Shown here one piece after another: positions 1 through 5,653 of a DNA stretch of 13,588 nucleotides (positions within the stretch are counted from its first letter, which is position 1; the number at the start of each line of letters is the position of its first letter). Origin of the DNA: an uncultured Bacteroides sp. (GTDB lineage: Bacteria > Bacteroidota > Bacteroidia > Bacteroidales > Bacteroidaceae); the NCBI GenBank assembly GCA_900755095.1, contig CAAEFE010000073.1, forward strand, positions 1 through 13,588, in the 5' to 3' direction. The position numbers and the translations under genes are program-made. The notes beneath the pieces are model-generated. The model worked only from the letters and a program-made list of their open reading frames with translations. It was not told where the DNA came from and did not search any database.

Positions 1-3
1 AAA

Positions 4-36
4 AAGGGCAGCTTCACAGCTCCCCTTAATTTTTTT
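4..36 (+). terminator. Intrinsic terminator of an upstream gene
   Basis: The arms AAGGGCAGCT (4-13) and AGCTCCCCTT (18-27) pair with one mismatch around a four-base TCAC loop and are followed by AATTTTTTT. A-runs to the left of the stem could make it work from the other side too. It probably ends a gene lying before the window. No gene is visible between it and the miaB promoter. Confidence 0.7.
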
Positions 37-226
37 AACCTAAACCTTAACTATGAAAAAATCTAATGTTTCTTTCATTGCACAAATGTGAAAAATAAAA
101 TTAAATTTAGCAAGGATATGCCCCGTAAATGTTTATTTCATTAACATTAATTATCAGAATAATGCCTGAACTACAAGTTTTTGCGTTATTTTCGTACCAT
201 TTTACCGCTTATTGAATTCGAAGCCG

Positions 227-234
227 TATCTTTG
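227..234 (+). promoter_or_regulatory. Bacteroides -7 promoter element of miaB
   Basis: TATCTTTG matches the Bacteroides -7 consensus TAnnTTTG exactly. A T-rich stretch near 200-203 could serve as a -33 box, but the spacing is longer than ideal. Transcription would begin near 241, about 20 bases before the ATG at 262. This argues against the upstream TTG at 181, which would lie outside the transcript. Confidence 0.6.
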
Positions 235-261
235 CGGACAAATTTAAAACAGGATTTGAAT

Positions 262-1629
262 ATGAACGAATTAACGGGAGCGGACTTTAAATCCGCAACT
301 GCTGATGACAACAAGAAGTTGTTTATTGAGACTTATGGCTGCCAGATGAACGTGGCGGACAGTGAGGTGATCGCTTCGGTGATGCAGATGGCGGGCTATT
401 CGGTAGCCGAAACGCTGGAAGAGGCCGACGCAGTGTTTATGAATACCTGCTCTATCCGTGACAATGCGGAGCAGAAGATTCTGAACCGCCTGGAGTTTTT
501 CCACTCGCTGAAGAAAAAGAAGAAGGCCCTGATTGTAGGCGTACTGGGCTGTATGGCGGAACGGGTGAAGGATGATCTGATTACGAACCATCATGTCGAT
601 CTGGTGGTCGGTCCGGATGCTTATCTGACGTTGCCTGAGCTGATTGCCGCGGTAGAGGCCGGCGAGAAAGCGATCAACGTAGACCTTTCGACAACCGAGA
701 CTTACCGTGATGTGATTCCGTCGCGTATCTGCGGCAACCACATTTCCGGATTTGTATCCATCATGCGCGGATGCAATAACTTCTGCACCTACTGTATCGT
801 GCCTTATACCCGCGGACGCGAACGCAGCCGTGATGTGGAAAGTATTCTGAATGAAGTGGCCGACCTTGTTGCCAAAGGTTATAAGGAAGTTACCCTGCTG
901 GGGCAGAATGTCAACTCTTACCGGTTCGAGAAGCCGACGGGCGAAGTGGTTACCTTCCCGATGCTGCTCCGTACAGTGGCCGAAGCTGCTCCGGGCGTGC
1001 GCATCCGTTTCACGACTTCCCATCCGAAGGATATGAGCGATGAAACGCTGGAAGTGATCGCCCAAGTGCCGAATGTGTGTAAGCATATCCACCTCCCTGT
1101 GCAGAGCGGCAGCTCCCGCATCTTGAAACTGATGAACCGCAAATATACCCGTGAGTGGTATCTGGACCGGGTAGCCGCTATCAAGCGTATCATTCCCGAT
1201 TGCGGACTGACTACCGATATCTTCTCCGGTTTCCATTCCGAAACGGAAGAGGACCATCAGCTCTCGCTTTCTCTGATGGAGGAATGTGGCTATGATGCCG
1301 CTTTTATGTTCAAATATTCCGAACGTCCGGGGACGTATGCGTCGAAGCATCTTGAAGATAATGTGCCCGAAGACGTGAAAGTTCGCCGTCTGAATGAGAT
1401 TATCGCTTTGCAGAACCGTCTGTCCGCGGAGTCCAATCAACGTTGCATCGGCAAGACGTATGAAGTGCTTGTAGAAGGCGTTTCCAAACGTTCGCGCGAT
1501 CAGTTGTTCGGCCGCACGGAGCAGAATCGTGTGGTGGTGTTCGACAGAGGTACGCATCGTATCGGCGATTTTGTCAATGTGCGGGTGACAGAAGCCAGTT
1601 CGGCTACGCTGAAAGGCGAAGAAGTCTAG
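262..1629 (+). CDS. miaB: tRNA-2-methylthio-N6-dimethylallyladenosine synthase MiaB
   Basis: A radical-SAM methylthiotransferase that converts i6A to ms2i6A at position 37 of tRNAs reading UNN codons; it acts in the cytoplasm. The 455-residue protein shows the whole family layout. The N-terminal UPF0004 domain begins at IETYGCQMN, with cysteines 27, 63 and 97 for the sulfur-donor 4Fe-4S cluster. The radical-SAM motif RGCNNFCTYC has Cys171, Cys175 and Cys178. A C-terminal TRAM domain lies at about 388-450. The frame is open from a TTG at 181, but those 27 residues look non-native and a TATCTTTG promoter element lies inside them, so the ATG at 262 is chosen. Its higher GC content and normal length mark it as core genome beside the accessory regions that follow. 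It is probably transcribed alone. Confidence 0.97.
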   Translation: MNELTGADFKSATADDNKKLFIETYGCQMNVADSEVIASVMQMAGYSVAETLEEADAVFMNTCSIRDNAEQKILNRLEFFHSLKKKKKALIVGVLGCMAERVKDDLITNHHVDLVVGPDAYLTLPELIAAVEAGEKAINVDLSTTETYRDVIPSRICGNHISGFVSIMRGCNNFCTYCIVPYTRGRERSRDVESILNEVADLVAKGYKEVTLLGQNVNSYRFEKPTGEVVTFPMLLRTVAEAAPGVRIRFTTSHPKDMSDETLEVIAQVPNVCKHIHLPVQSGSSRILKLMNRKYTREWYLDRVAAIKRIIPDCGLTTDIFSGFHSETEEDHQLSLSLMEECGYDAAFMFKYSERPGTYASKHLEDNVPEDVKVRRLNEIIALQNRLSAESNQRCIGKTYEVLVEGVSKRSRDQLFGRTEQNRVVVFDRGTHRIGDFVNVRVTEASSATLKGEEV

Positions 1630-1683
1630 TATATTATTTTCTATGTCGGGACTGATTAAAAAATCGATAGTATCATAAATTCC

Positions 1684-1703
1684 CCTCCTTCCCGAAGGAG
1701 GAG
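1684..1703. repeat. Small GC-rich palindrome (CCTCCTT / AAGGAGG)
   Basis: CCTCCTT (1684-1690) pairs perfectly with AAGGAGG (1695-1701) around a CCCG loop, without a following T-run. The right half, AAGGAGGAGAT, recurs at 3933-3943 inside a similar but larger palindrome in another gene, so this may be a dispersed REP-like element rather than a terminator. Confidence 0.45.
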
Positions 1704-1770
1704 ATTTGAGATACTGCCGACTTTTTAGTCAGCCCATGCAATATATTAAAGAAGGTATTTCAAAATGAAA

Positions 1771-1808
1771 TGAACCCCGAAAGTCAGACAATAAACTTTC
1801 GGGGTTCA
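1771..1808. terminator. Bidirectional terminator between miaB and the convergent repressor gene
   Basis: TGAACCCCGAAAGT (1771-1784) and ACTTTCGGGGTTCA (1795-1808) form a perfect 14-bp stem with a ten-base loop. T-rich stretches follow on both strands (CTTCGTTT on plus, TTTCATTTTG on minus). Its position between two convergent genes fits a shared terminator. Confidence 0.75.
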
Positions 1809-1864
1809 CTTCGTTTAAACTTTGCCCTTTTCCTCTTTCCGGAGCAAAAGAAGCGTCATTCAAA

Positions 1865-2575
1865 TTACATCATCATGTGCCTGCGGATGGAGAATTTCAC
1901 GATTGCCATTGCATTGATGGTGCTGAAAGGGATATCCATTGGGTCGTGATGAGCGTTGTAGCTTACCAGCTTGAGACATCCTTCCTTTTCCGAGCGGTTC
2001 ACATACTTCACCGCCAGGTACTCGTCTCCTTCGATAGTAAACGAAACCAGATACATCTCACCGTAGATGAGGTTGCTGAAACTGTTAATCTCTTTAAAGC
2101 CTACGATGTCTCCCGATTTCAGTATCGGATACATGCTGTCGCCACTGATGTAGACGGCTCCGTCACATAAGGGAATGCTTGGAATCTGTATCTTTCCTAC
2201 CATATACTGTCGCTTGTTGGTGAGCAACGTTTTCAGGTTGGCGGCAGCTGTAATATCATATAGGGCAACGCTGCGGTCGTCCAACGCCTCTACTGTTTTA
2301 GGGTTGTGAATCATCTGGACCTCACCGCTTGCTAAATCGCTTTCGCAGAACTTGGCTTGATGTCTGGGCGTACCCTTCCCCACCAGCAGCCAATTAAGGT
2401 CTACATCTCTCATTTTGTTGAGCAGCAGATGAAAGTCAATCCGGTTTCTGGCGCACCAGTTGGATAATGTTGCACGTGAAACACCTAAGTAGCTGGCCAG
2501 TTCACTGTCCTTTTTAAAGTTGAGCGCCTGCTTGGCACGCTTTACTATTCCCGAAACATCTAGAAATGTATCCAT
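1865..2575 (-). CDS. CI/S24-family phage-type transcriptional repressor
   Basis: A 236-residue regulator. Residues about 8-65 match a phage CI-type helix-turn-helix (ASYLGVSRATLSNWCARN is the recognition region). Residues about 128-232 form a LexA/UmuD-like S24 domain with the catalytic serine in GDSMYP (Ser147) and the lysine in YLAVKYV (Lys190). In related repressors an Ala-Gly bond in a small-residue segment before this domain is self-cleaved; here the segment reads ITAAANL (108-114) with no glycine. Self-cleavage may therefore be impaired, or occur at another bond (inference). The gene runs away from the next operon, the classic layout of a repressor controlling the divergent genes and itself. 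The ATG at 2575 is the only sensible start, since it precedes the HTH directly. The targets and inducing signal are not visible. Confidence 0.9.
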   Translation of the reverse strand: MDTFLDVSGIVKRAKQALNFKKDSELASYLGVSRATLSNWCARNRIDFHLLLNKMRDVDLNWLLVGKGTPRHQAKFCESDLASGEVQMIHNPKTVEALDDRSVALYDITAAANLKTLLTNKRQYMVGKIQIPSIPLCDGAVYISGDSMYPILKSGDIVGFKEINSFSNLIYGEMYLVSFTIEGDEYLAVKYVNRSEKEGCLKLVSYNAHHDPMDIPFSTINAMAIVKFSIRRHMMM

Positions 2576-2598
2576 TTTATTCTTGTTTTAAATTAGTG

Positions 2599-2606
2599 TA
2601 AAGATA
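2599..2606 (-). promoter_or_regulatory. Possible -7 element of the repressor gene
   Basis: On the minus strand this reads TATCTTTA, seven of eight positions of TAnnTTTG, 23 bases before the repressor ATG. No convincing -33 TTTG is present at the expected distance. The imperfect palindrome TTAGAAcTTCTTA at 2607-2619 adjoins it and could be an operator, but this is weak. Confidence 0.3.
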
Positions 2607-2672
2607 TTAGAACTTCTTATTTGTTCATTGATAGTCAGTTATGTAATTTTTTAGCGTTAATTTCTAAAACTG

Positions 2673-2705
2673 TTTGTTTTATGTAAGAAAACTGCTTTAT
2701 CTTTG
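2673..2705 (+). promoter_or_regulatory. Divergent Bacteroides promoter for the zinc-ribbon/DUF4373 operon
   Basis: TTTG at 2673-2676 and TATCTTTG at 2698-2705 are separated by 21 bases, a full match to the Bacteroides -33/-7 consensus. Transcription should start near 2712 and cover the small ORF at 2760 and the genes after it. The -33 box sits in AAACTGTTT (a short palindrome), a plausible repressor contact site. Confidence 0.75.
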
Positions 2706-2759
2706 TAGCAGCAAACTTAGAAATATGTTTCAAAAATATAAATTAAAAATAGAATAACC

Positions 2760-2957
2760 ATGAAAAACGGCAAAAAGTTTATGAAAGGTTGTAAAATGCC
2801 TCATCCACCCCCTTCCGGAAGATTCTGTATCGGATGAACACCAGTGATATTGAGTCGGTTTACAGCATCTATATATCCTGCATACAGGAGCTATAGATCC
2901 AATACGCTGGCCATATATCCCCAATATGCAGGAACTATATGTCCGATAATCACATAA
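2760..2957 (+). pseudogene. Small ORF interrupted by one in-frame TGA
   Basis: From the ATG at 2760, after an AT-rich leader typical of Bacteroides starts, 25 codons run to a TGA at 2835-2837. The peptide begins MKNGKKFMKG, followed by CKMPHPPPSG and RFCIG. The same frame then stays open for 39 more codons (TPVILSRFTA...) to a TAA at 2955, so the whole looks like a 65-residue basic, tyrosine-rich peptide with one nonsense change; TGA could derive from a Cys or Trp codon. An alternative reading is a short leader peptide followed by a second mini-ORF, because ATGA at 2834-2837 starts a 20-residue frame (MNTSDIESVY...). It is the first reading frame after the divergent promoter. I recognise no family; function unknown. 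Confidence 0.4.
2871..2944. repeat. Two imperfect direct repeats of about 30 bases
   Basis: Unit 1 (2871-2900) and unit 2 (2913-2944) both begin ATATATCC. They end in closely related 16-base blocks, CAGGAGCTATAGATCC and CAGGAACTATATGTCC, which match at 13 of 16 positions. The second unit contains the possible ATG (2939) of the next gene, so the repeat could influence its translation, or it may simply encode a repeated peptide (IYPAYRS / IYPQYAG) in the interrupted ORF. Confidence 0.5.
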
Positions 2958-3319
2958 ACAAATATTTAAGCATGAAAACTTTAAAACGCAAAATCAATAT
3001 GGAACCTTTAATGAATCAATCTCTGCACATTTGCGGGTGCTGCAAACGGGAGCTACCGCATGAGGCCTTTTATACAAACAAACGCACCGGGACCCTTGAC
3101 AATTATTGCAAGGAGTGTCGCAAGGCAAACACCCGCAAGCGTCGTGATTTGAGACGATGTACATCATTTGAAAACAAACCTGTTTCTTATCCGGTGATAA
3201 CCGAGGTGAAAGACCCCGCTTTGCGGATGCTTCTTATTCTTCATGCCCGTCAGGTTGTGGCAGAAAGTATCTCACGGAAACAAGAAAAAGAAAAACTGAA
3301 TACGCTATGGGAAGAATAA
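2939..3319 (+). CDS. Small zinc-ribbon protein, function unknown
   Basis: A 126-residue basic protein. Two cysteine pairs, CGCC (32-35) and CKEC (57-60), frame the segment KRELPHEAFYTNKRTG, a common small zinc-ribbon pattern in which ELPxxxF lies between two CxxC knuckles. It is followed by a strongly basic stretch (RKANTRKRRDLRR), so nucleic-acid binding is likely (inference). The first ATG at 2939 has a close AGGAAC; ATGs at 2972 and 2999 are also possible, and 2972, with its AT-rich leader, is a serious competitor. All candidates keep the zinc ribbon. The gene overlaps the following DUF4373 gene by 13 bases, so the two are probably translated together and may act together in replication or regulation of the element. 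Confidence 0.75.
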   Translation: MSDNHINKYLSMKTLKRKINMEPLMNQSLHICGCCKRELPHEAFYTNKRTGTLDNYCKECRKANTRKRRDLRRCTSFENKPVSYPVITEVKDPALRMLLILHARQVVAESISRKQEKEKLNTLWEE

Positions 3320-4215
3320 AACGAGGACTGGATTATTTCCCCATGAGCACCAGCTTTATGCACGATCGGATGGTGCGCCGAATTATGAGACGTGAAGGTG
3401 ATTCTGCCTTTGCCACACTGGTGGAAACGCTGTCGTACATCTATGCCGGGAAAGGGTATTATATCTCTGTCGGTGACGAATTTTACGAGGAGCTTGTCGA
3501 CAGCCTTTACAGTACGGAACTGGATGATGTGAAGCGTATCATCAGTCTGTCCGTGGAATATGGCTTGTTTGATGCCGGACTTTTCCGGCAATACAACATC
3601 CTGACTTCCGCCGACATCCAGCGGCAGTATCTTTTCATCACCAAGCGGCGTAGTAGTGCGCTGATAGAGCCGGACTACTGCCTGCTGGAATCGGAAGAAA
3701 TCACCTCATACCGTTCGTCTCAGAGCGGTAAAAGTAGTACGGACGATTCTTTGGATAGCGAATGTGCGGAAGCGGTAAACGGTGATGCTGATCACAAGAC
3801 CGCCTGTACGGTAACATCAAGCTCCGATTCTGTAACAATGGAGGATGAAATTGCAACATCGGGTACACAAAACAAAAGAAAACAAACAAAAATAAATCAA
3901 AACAAAGTAAACCACCTCCCTAACCCTCCTCAAGGAGGAGATGAAGGAGGAAAATATTTGAAAAGTAGAACGGCTGTGACGCAGGAAGATATTGACTGTC
4001 TGCAACCGCCATGCGATGGTGTGCAGCGTAACTTCCGGGGACTGACAGATAACCTGCGGCTTTACAAAGTTCCGCCTTCCGAACAATATGCCATTATTCT
4101 TAAAAGTAACTTCGGAGCTATTGGAAACCCTGTTTGGAAAGGATTTAATACCATCCGGGGGAGCAATGGAAAGATCAGATTGCCCGGGCACTACCTGCTG
4201 AGTATAATTAATTAA
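3307..4215 (+). CDS. DUF4373 (Lin1244/Lin1753-like) domain protein
   Basis: A 302-residue protein. The N-terminal ~90 residues match the DUF4373 type found in phage and mobile-element proteins of Firmicutes and Bacteroidetes: GLDYFPMSTSF at the start, then an alpha-helical region with YIYAGKGYYI. Related proteins sit near replication-initiation and DnaD-like genes, so a role in DNA replication or gene control of an element is plausible but unproven. A hydrophilic linker (about 125-215) separates it from a second conserved-looking block at the C-terminus (NFRGLTDNLRLYKVPPSEQY and on). The linker includes NHLPNPPQGGDEGG, encoded by a GC-rich palindrome (3915-3950) that looks like an inserted repeat. 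The gene overlaps the zinc-ribbon gene by 13 bases. It ends before a new promoter, so it is probably the last gene of its operon. Confidence 0.85.
   Translation: MGRIKRGLDYFPMSTSFMHDRMVRRIMRREGDSAFATLVETLSYIYAGKGYYISVGDEFYEELVDSLYSTELDDVKRIISLSVEYGLFDAGLFRQYNILTSADIQRQYLFITKRRSSALIEPDYCLLESEEITSYRSSQSGKSSTDDSLDSECAEAVNGDADHKTACTVTSSSDSVTMEDEIATSGTQNKRKQTKINQNKVNHLPNPPQGGDEGGKYLKSRTAVTQEDIDCLQPPCDGVQRNFRGLTDNLRLYKVPPSEQYAIILKSNFGAIGNPVWKGFNTIRGSNGKIRLPGHYLLSIIN
3915..3950. repeat. Nested CCTCC/GGAGG palindrome inside the DUF4373 gene
   Basis: CCTCCT (3925-3930) pairs with AGGAGG (3933-3938), and an outer CCTCC (3915-3919) pairs with GGAGG (3946-3950). It shares AAGGAGGAGAT with the intergenic palindrome at 1684-1703. 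It is read in frame as LPNPPQGGDEGG, so it lengthens the protein linker without breaking it. Confidence 0.5.
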
Positions 4216-4241
4216 TTTATGAACGCACTTTGAAAAAATGA

Positions 4242-4273
4242 TTAGGTCAGTCTGAATAATGCTCCTATCTTTG
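4242..4273 (+). promoter_or_regulatory. Bacteroides promoter for the HU-like/amidase genes
   Basis: TATCTTTG at 4266-4273 matches the -7 consensus exactly. TTAG at 4242-4245, 20 bases upstream, is a three-of-four match to the -33 TTTG. The predicted transcript starts near 4280 and has an AT-rich leader of about 55 bases before the ATG at 4338. Confidence 0.65.
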
Positions 4274-4337
4274 CAATGTCATTAAGCTTGAGGACAAAAC
4301 TAAACGAAATTATTAACACAAAAAAACTATTACGATT

Positions 4338-4844
4338 ATGGCAGTATTGTACAAGTCATTCCAGTCTGTTCTGGAAGACAAAAATCACAAAAAAATGTTT
4401 CATCCCCGTGTGATATACACGGCTAATATCAGCACTTCGCAGATCGCTAAAGAGATTGCCGCTTACTCGTCTCTCTCCCCGGGTGATGTGAAGAATACGC
4501 TTGATAACCTGGTGACTGTGATGGGGCAGCATCTACAAGCATCGGAAAGCGTGTCGCTTGACGGTTTCGGGACTTTCCGCATGGTCATGAAATCCAACGG
4601 TAAAGGGGTGGAGACTTCGGAAGAAGTGTCGGCTGCGCAAGCTTCTCTTACGGTCCGTTTCCTTCCCAACTTCACCAAGAACCCCGATCGGACTACCGCT
4701 ACCCGCTCTTTGGTGACCGGTGCGAAGTGTGTGCGCTTCGACCGTACAGACACTCCGGCTTCCGGCAGTGGAAATACCAATAAGCCGGGTGGCGGCGATG
4801 GTGGCGAAGGAGATGGTGAGGAAGCACCGGACCCGACAGTATAA
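4338..4844 (+). CDS. HU-family (HU-HIG type) DNA-binding protein
   Basis: A 168-residue protein. Residues about 1-125 match the HU-related domain common in Bacteroides: MAVLYKSFQSVL, then SQIAKEIAAYSSLSPGDVKN and the SVSLDGFGTFRM strand motif that forms the DNA-binding core of HU/IHF relatives. The protein is longer than classical HU (about 90 residues), with an N-terminal extension and a low-complexity Gly/Glu/Asp-rich tail (NKPGGGDGGEGDGEEAPDP). Family members are DNA-bending nucleoid proteins. A copy followed by an amidase and a 'smalltalk' peptide is a recurrent accessory module in Bacteroides, often near surface polysaccharide loci. It has its own promoter and lies 80 bases before the amidase gene, so co-transcription is likely. 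Confidence 0.9.
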   Translation: MAVLYKSFQSVLEDKNHKKMFHPRVIYTANISTSQIAKEIAAYSSLSPGDVKNTLDNLVTVMGQHLQASESVSLDGFGTFRMVMKSNGKGVETSEEVSAAQASLTVRFLPNFTKNPDRTTATRSLVTGAKCVRFDRTDTPASGSGNTNKPGGGDGGEGDGEEAPDPTV

Positions 4845-4924
4845 CCTTCCGTCACAACACAAAATGTAAGAACGAACGACTAAACTAAATCGGAAACTTA
4901 ACTAACTAGTAATCACTTATTCAC

Positions 4925-5440
4925 ATGAGAATTATCAATTTGATCGTGGTGCATTGTACCGCCACGCAGGGGAATCGTACGCTTTCTCCGGAGGCTTTGG
5001 ACCTGATGCACCGCCGCCGCGGTTTCAACGGAACAGGCTATCACTACTACATCCGCAAAGACGGAACAGTGCATCTTACCCGCCCTGTCGAACGCATCGG
5101 TGCACACGCAAAAGGTTTTAATGCCAGCAGTATCGGAATCTGCTATGAAGGCGGTCTGGACTGTCGGGGACGCCCGGCAGACACCCGGACGCCGGAACAG
5201 CGTGCTACGCTTCGGCTGCTGATTCATCAGCTGCTGGAGGTATTCCCCGGCTGCCGGGTGTGCGGGCATCGGGATCTCTCGCCGGACAGGAACGGTAATG
5301 GAGAGATAGAACCGGAAGAGTGGATGAAGGCGTGTCCGTGCTTTGATGCCGAGCAGGAATTTAAAGAATTTGCGGCAGAAGACACGGAAGAAACACAGAG
5401 TAAACTAAACTATTTAAAGAACAAGAAAGGAGGTAAATGA
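4925..5440 (+). CDS. N-acetylmuramoyl-L-alanine amidase (Amidase_2, T7-lysozyme type)
   Basis: A 171-residue zinc amidase that cleaves the bond between N-acetylmuramic acid and L-alanine of peptidoglycan. The zinc ligands are visible as His10 (IVVHCTAT), His115 (CGHRDLSPD) and Cys137 (MKACPC). Lys135 and Tyr39 (GYHYYIRKDG) fit the T7-lysozyme active-site positions. DRNGNGEIEPEEW (121-133) before the last ligand is typical of Bacteroides phage-like copies. There is no signal peptide, so it resembles an endolysin or cytoplasmic amidase and would need another route to the wall. It ends in an acidic then lysine-rich tail. The stop overlaps the start of the next small ORF, so the two are translationally coupled. 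Confidence 0.92.
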   Translation: MRIINLIVVHCTATQGNRTLSPEALDLMHRRRGFNGTGYHYYIRKDGTVHLTRPVERIGAHAKGFNASSIGICYEGGLDCRGRPADTRTPEQRATLRLLIHQLLEVFPGCRVCGHRDLSPDRNGNGEIEPEEWMKACPCFDAEQEFKEFAAEDTEETQSKLNYLKNKKGGK

Positions 5441-5541
5441 TGGCAATGAAGAGATCTGTATGGGATATGATCCTGAAGGTGGTTATCGCGGTAGCGTCGG
5501 CTGTGGCAGGCGTATTGGGTGCTAATGCGATGAATCTGTAA
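5440..5541 (+). CDS. Smalltalk-type one-helix peptide
   Basis: A 33-residue ORF. A basic N-terminus with tryptophan (MAMKRSVWDM) is followed by one hydrophobic helix rich in Val, Ala and Gly (ILKVVIAVASAVAGVLG) and a short NAMNL tail. Length, sequence character and position right after the amidase match the Bacteroides 'smalltalk' proteins. Their function is unknown; a membrane location is inferred from the helix. A strong AAAGGAGG lies six bases before the ATG at 5440. An extra ATG at 5437 would add one Met. The ATG shares a base with the amidase TGA, so expression follows that of the amidase. A holin-like role with the amidase is conceivable but unsupported by direct evidence. Confidence 0.8.
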   Translation: MAMKRSVWDMILKVVIAVASAVAGVLGANAMNL

Positions 5542-5558
5542 GAGAAGTAATTAACGGG

Positions 5559-5612
5559 AACTCCCTGTCATGGGAATATGCGCGCTACTTTATCGGGCAG
5601 GGAGTTTCTTAG
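5559..5612 (+). terminator. Possible terminator hairpin after the smalltalk gene
   Basis: AACTCCCTG (5559-5567) pairs perfectly with CAGGGAGTT (5598-5606), followed by TCTT. The 30-base loop is long for an intrinsic terminator and the T-run is short, so another structural role is possible. It separates the amidase module from the RHS locus. Confidence 0.45.
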
Positions 5613-5653
5613 TATTGTGATTTTATTTAAGAAACTATTATATATCAAAGAAT

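Noticed and set aside
54..92. Short ATG frame (MKKSNVSFIAQM) after the first terminator
   Set aside because: Only 12 codons, directly behind a terminator, with no promoter element and no recognisable peptide.
181..261. TTG start at 181 giving MiaB 27 extra residues
   Set aside because: A TATCTTTG promoter element lies inside the extension, so transcription would begin after the TTG. MiaB proteins of normal length begin near the ATG at 262.
271..1557. 428-residue open frame on the minus strand opposite miaB
   Set aside because: It lies wholly opposite a certain gene, shows no domain, is His/Arg-rich as antisense frames of GC-richer genes often are, and has no promoter or ribosome site.
2730..2924. 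64-residue minus-strand frame opposite the interrupted small ORF
   Set aside because: It has no promoter or Shine-Dalgarno site of its own, while the plus strand has a near-perfect promoter 55 bases upstream and an AT-rich start. It remains a faint alternative because it is uninterrupted.
2871..2944. CRISPR-like repeat pair
   Set aside because: Only two imperfect copies with a 12-base gap, different lengths (30 and 32) and no cas genes in the window.
4463..4862. Two minus-strand frames opposite the HU-like gene
   Set aside because: Antisense shadows of the Gly/Asp-rich tail and HU domain, with proline/serine runs and no family resemblance.
5559..5606. Inverted repeats as an invertible promoter like those of Bacteroides capsule loci
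   Set aside because: The enclosed 30 bases hold no TAnnTTTG element on either strand, and the segment is far shorter than known invertible promoters.
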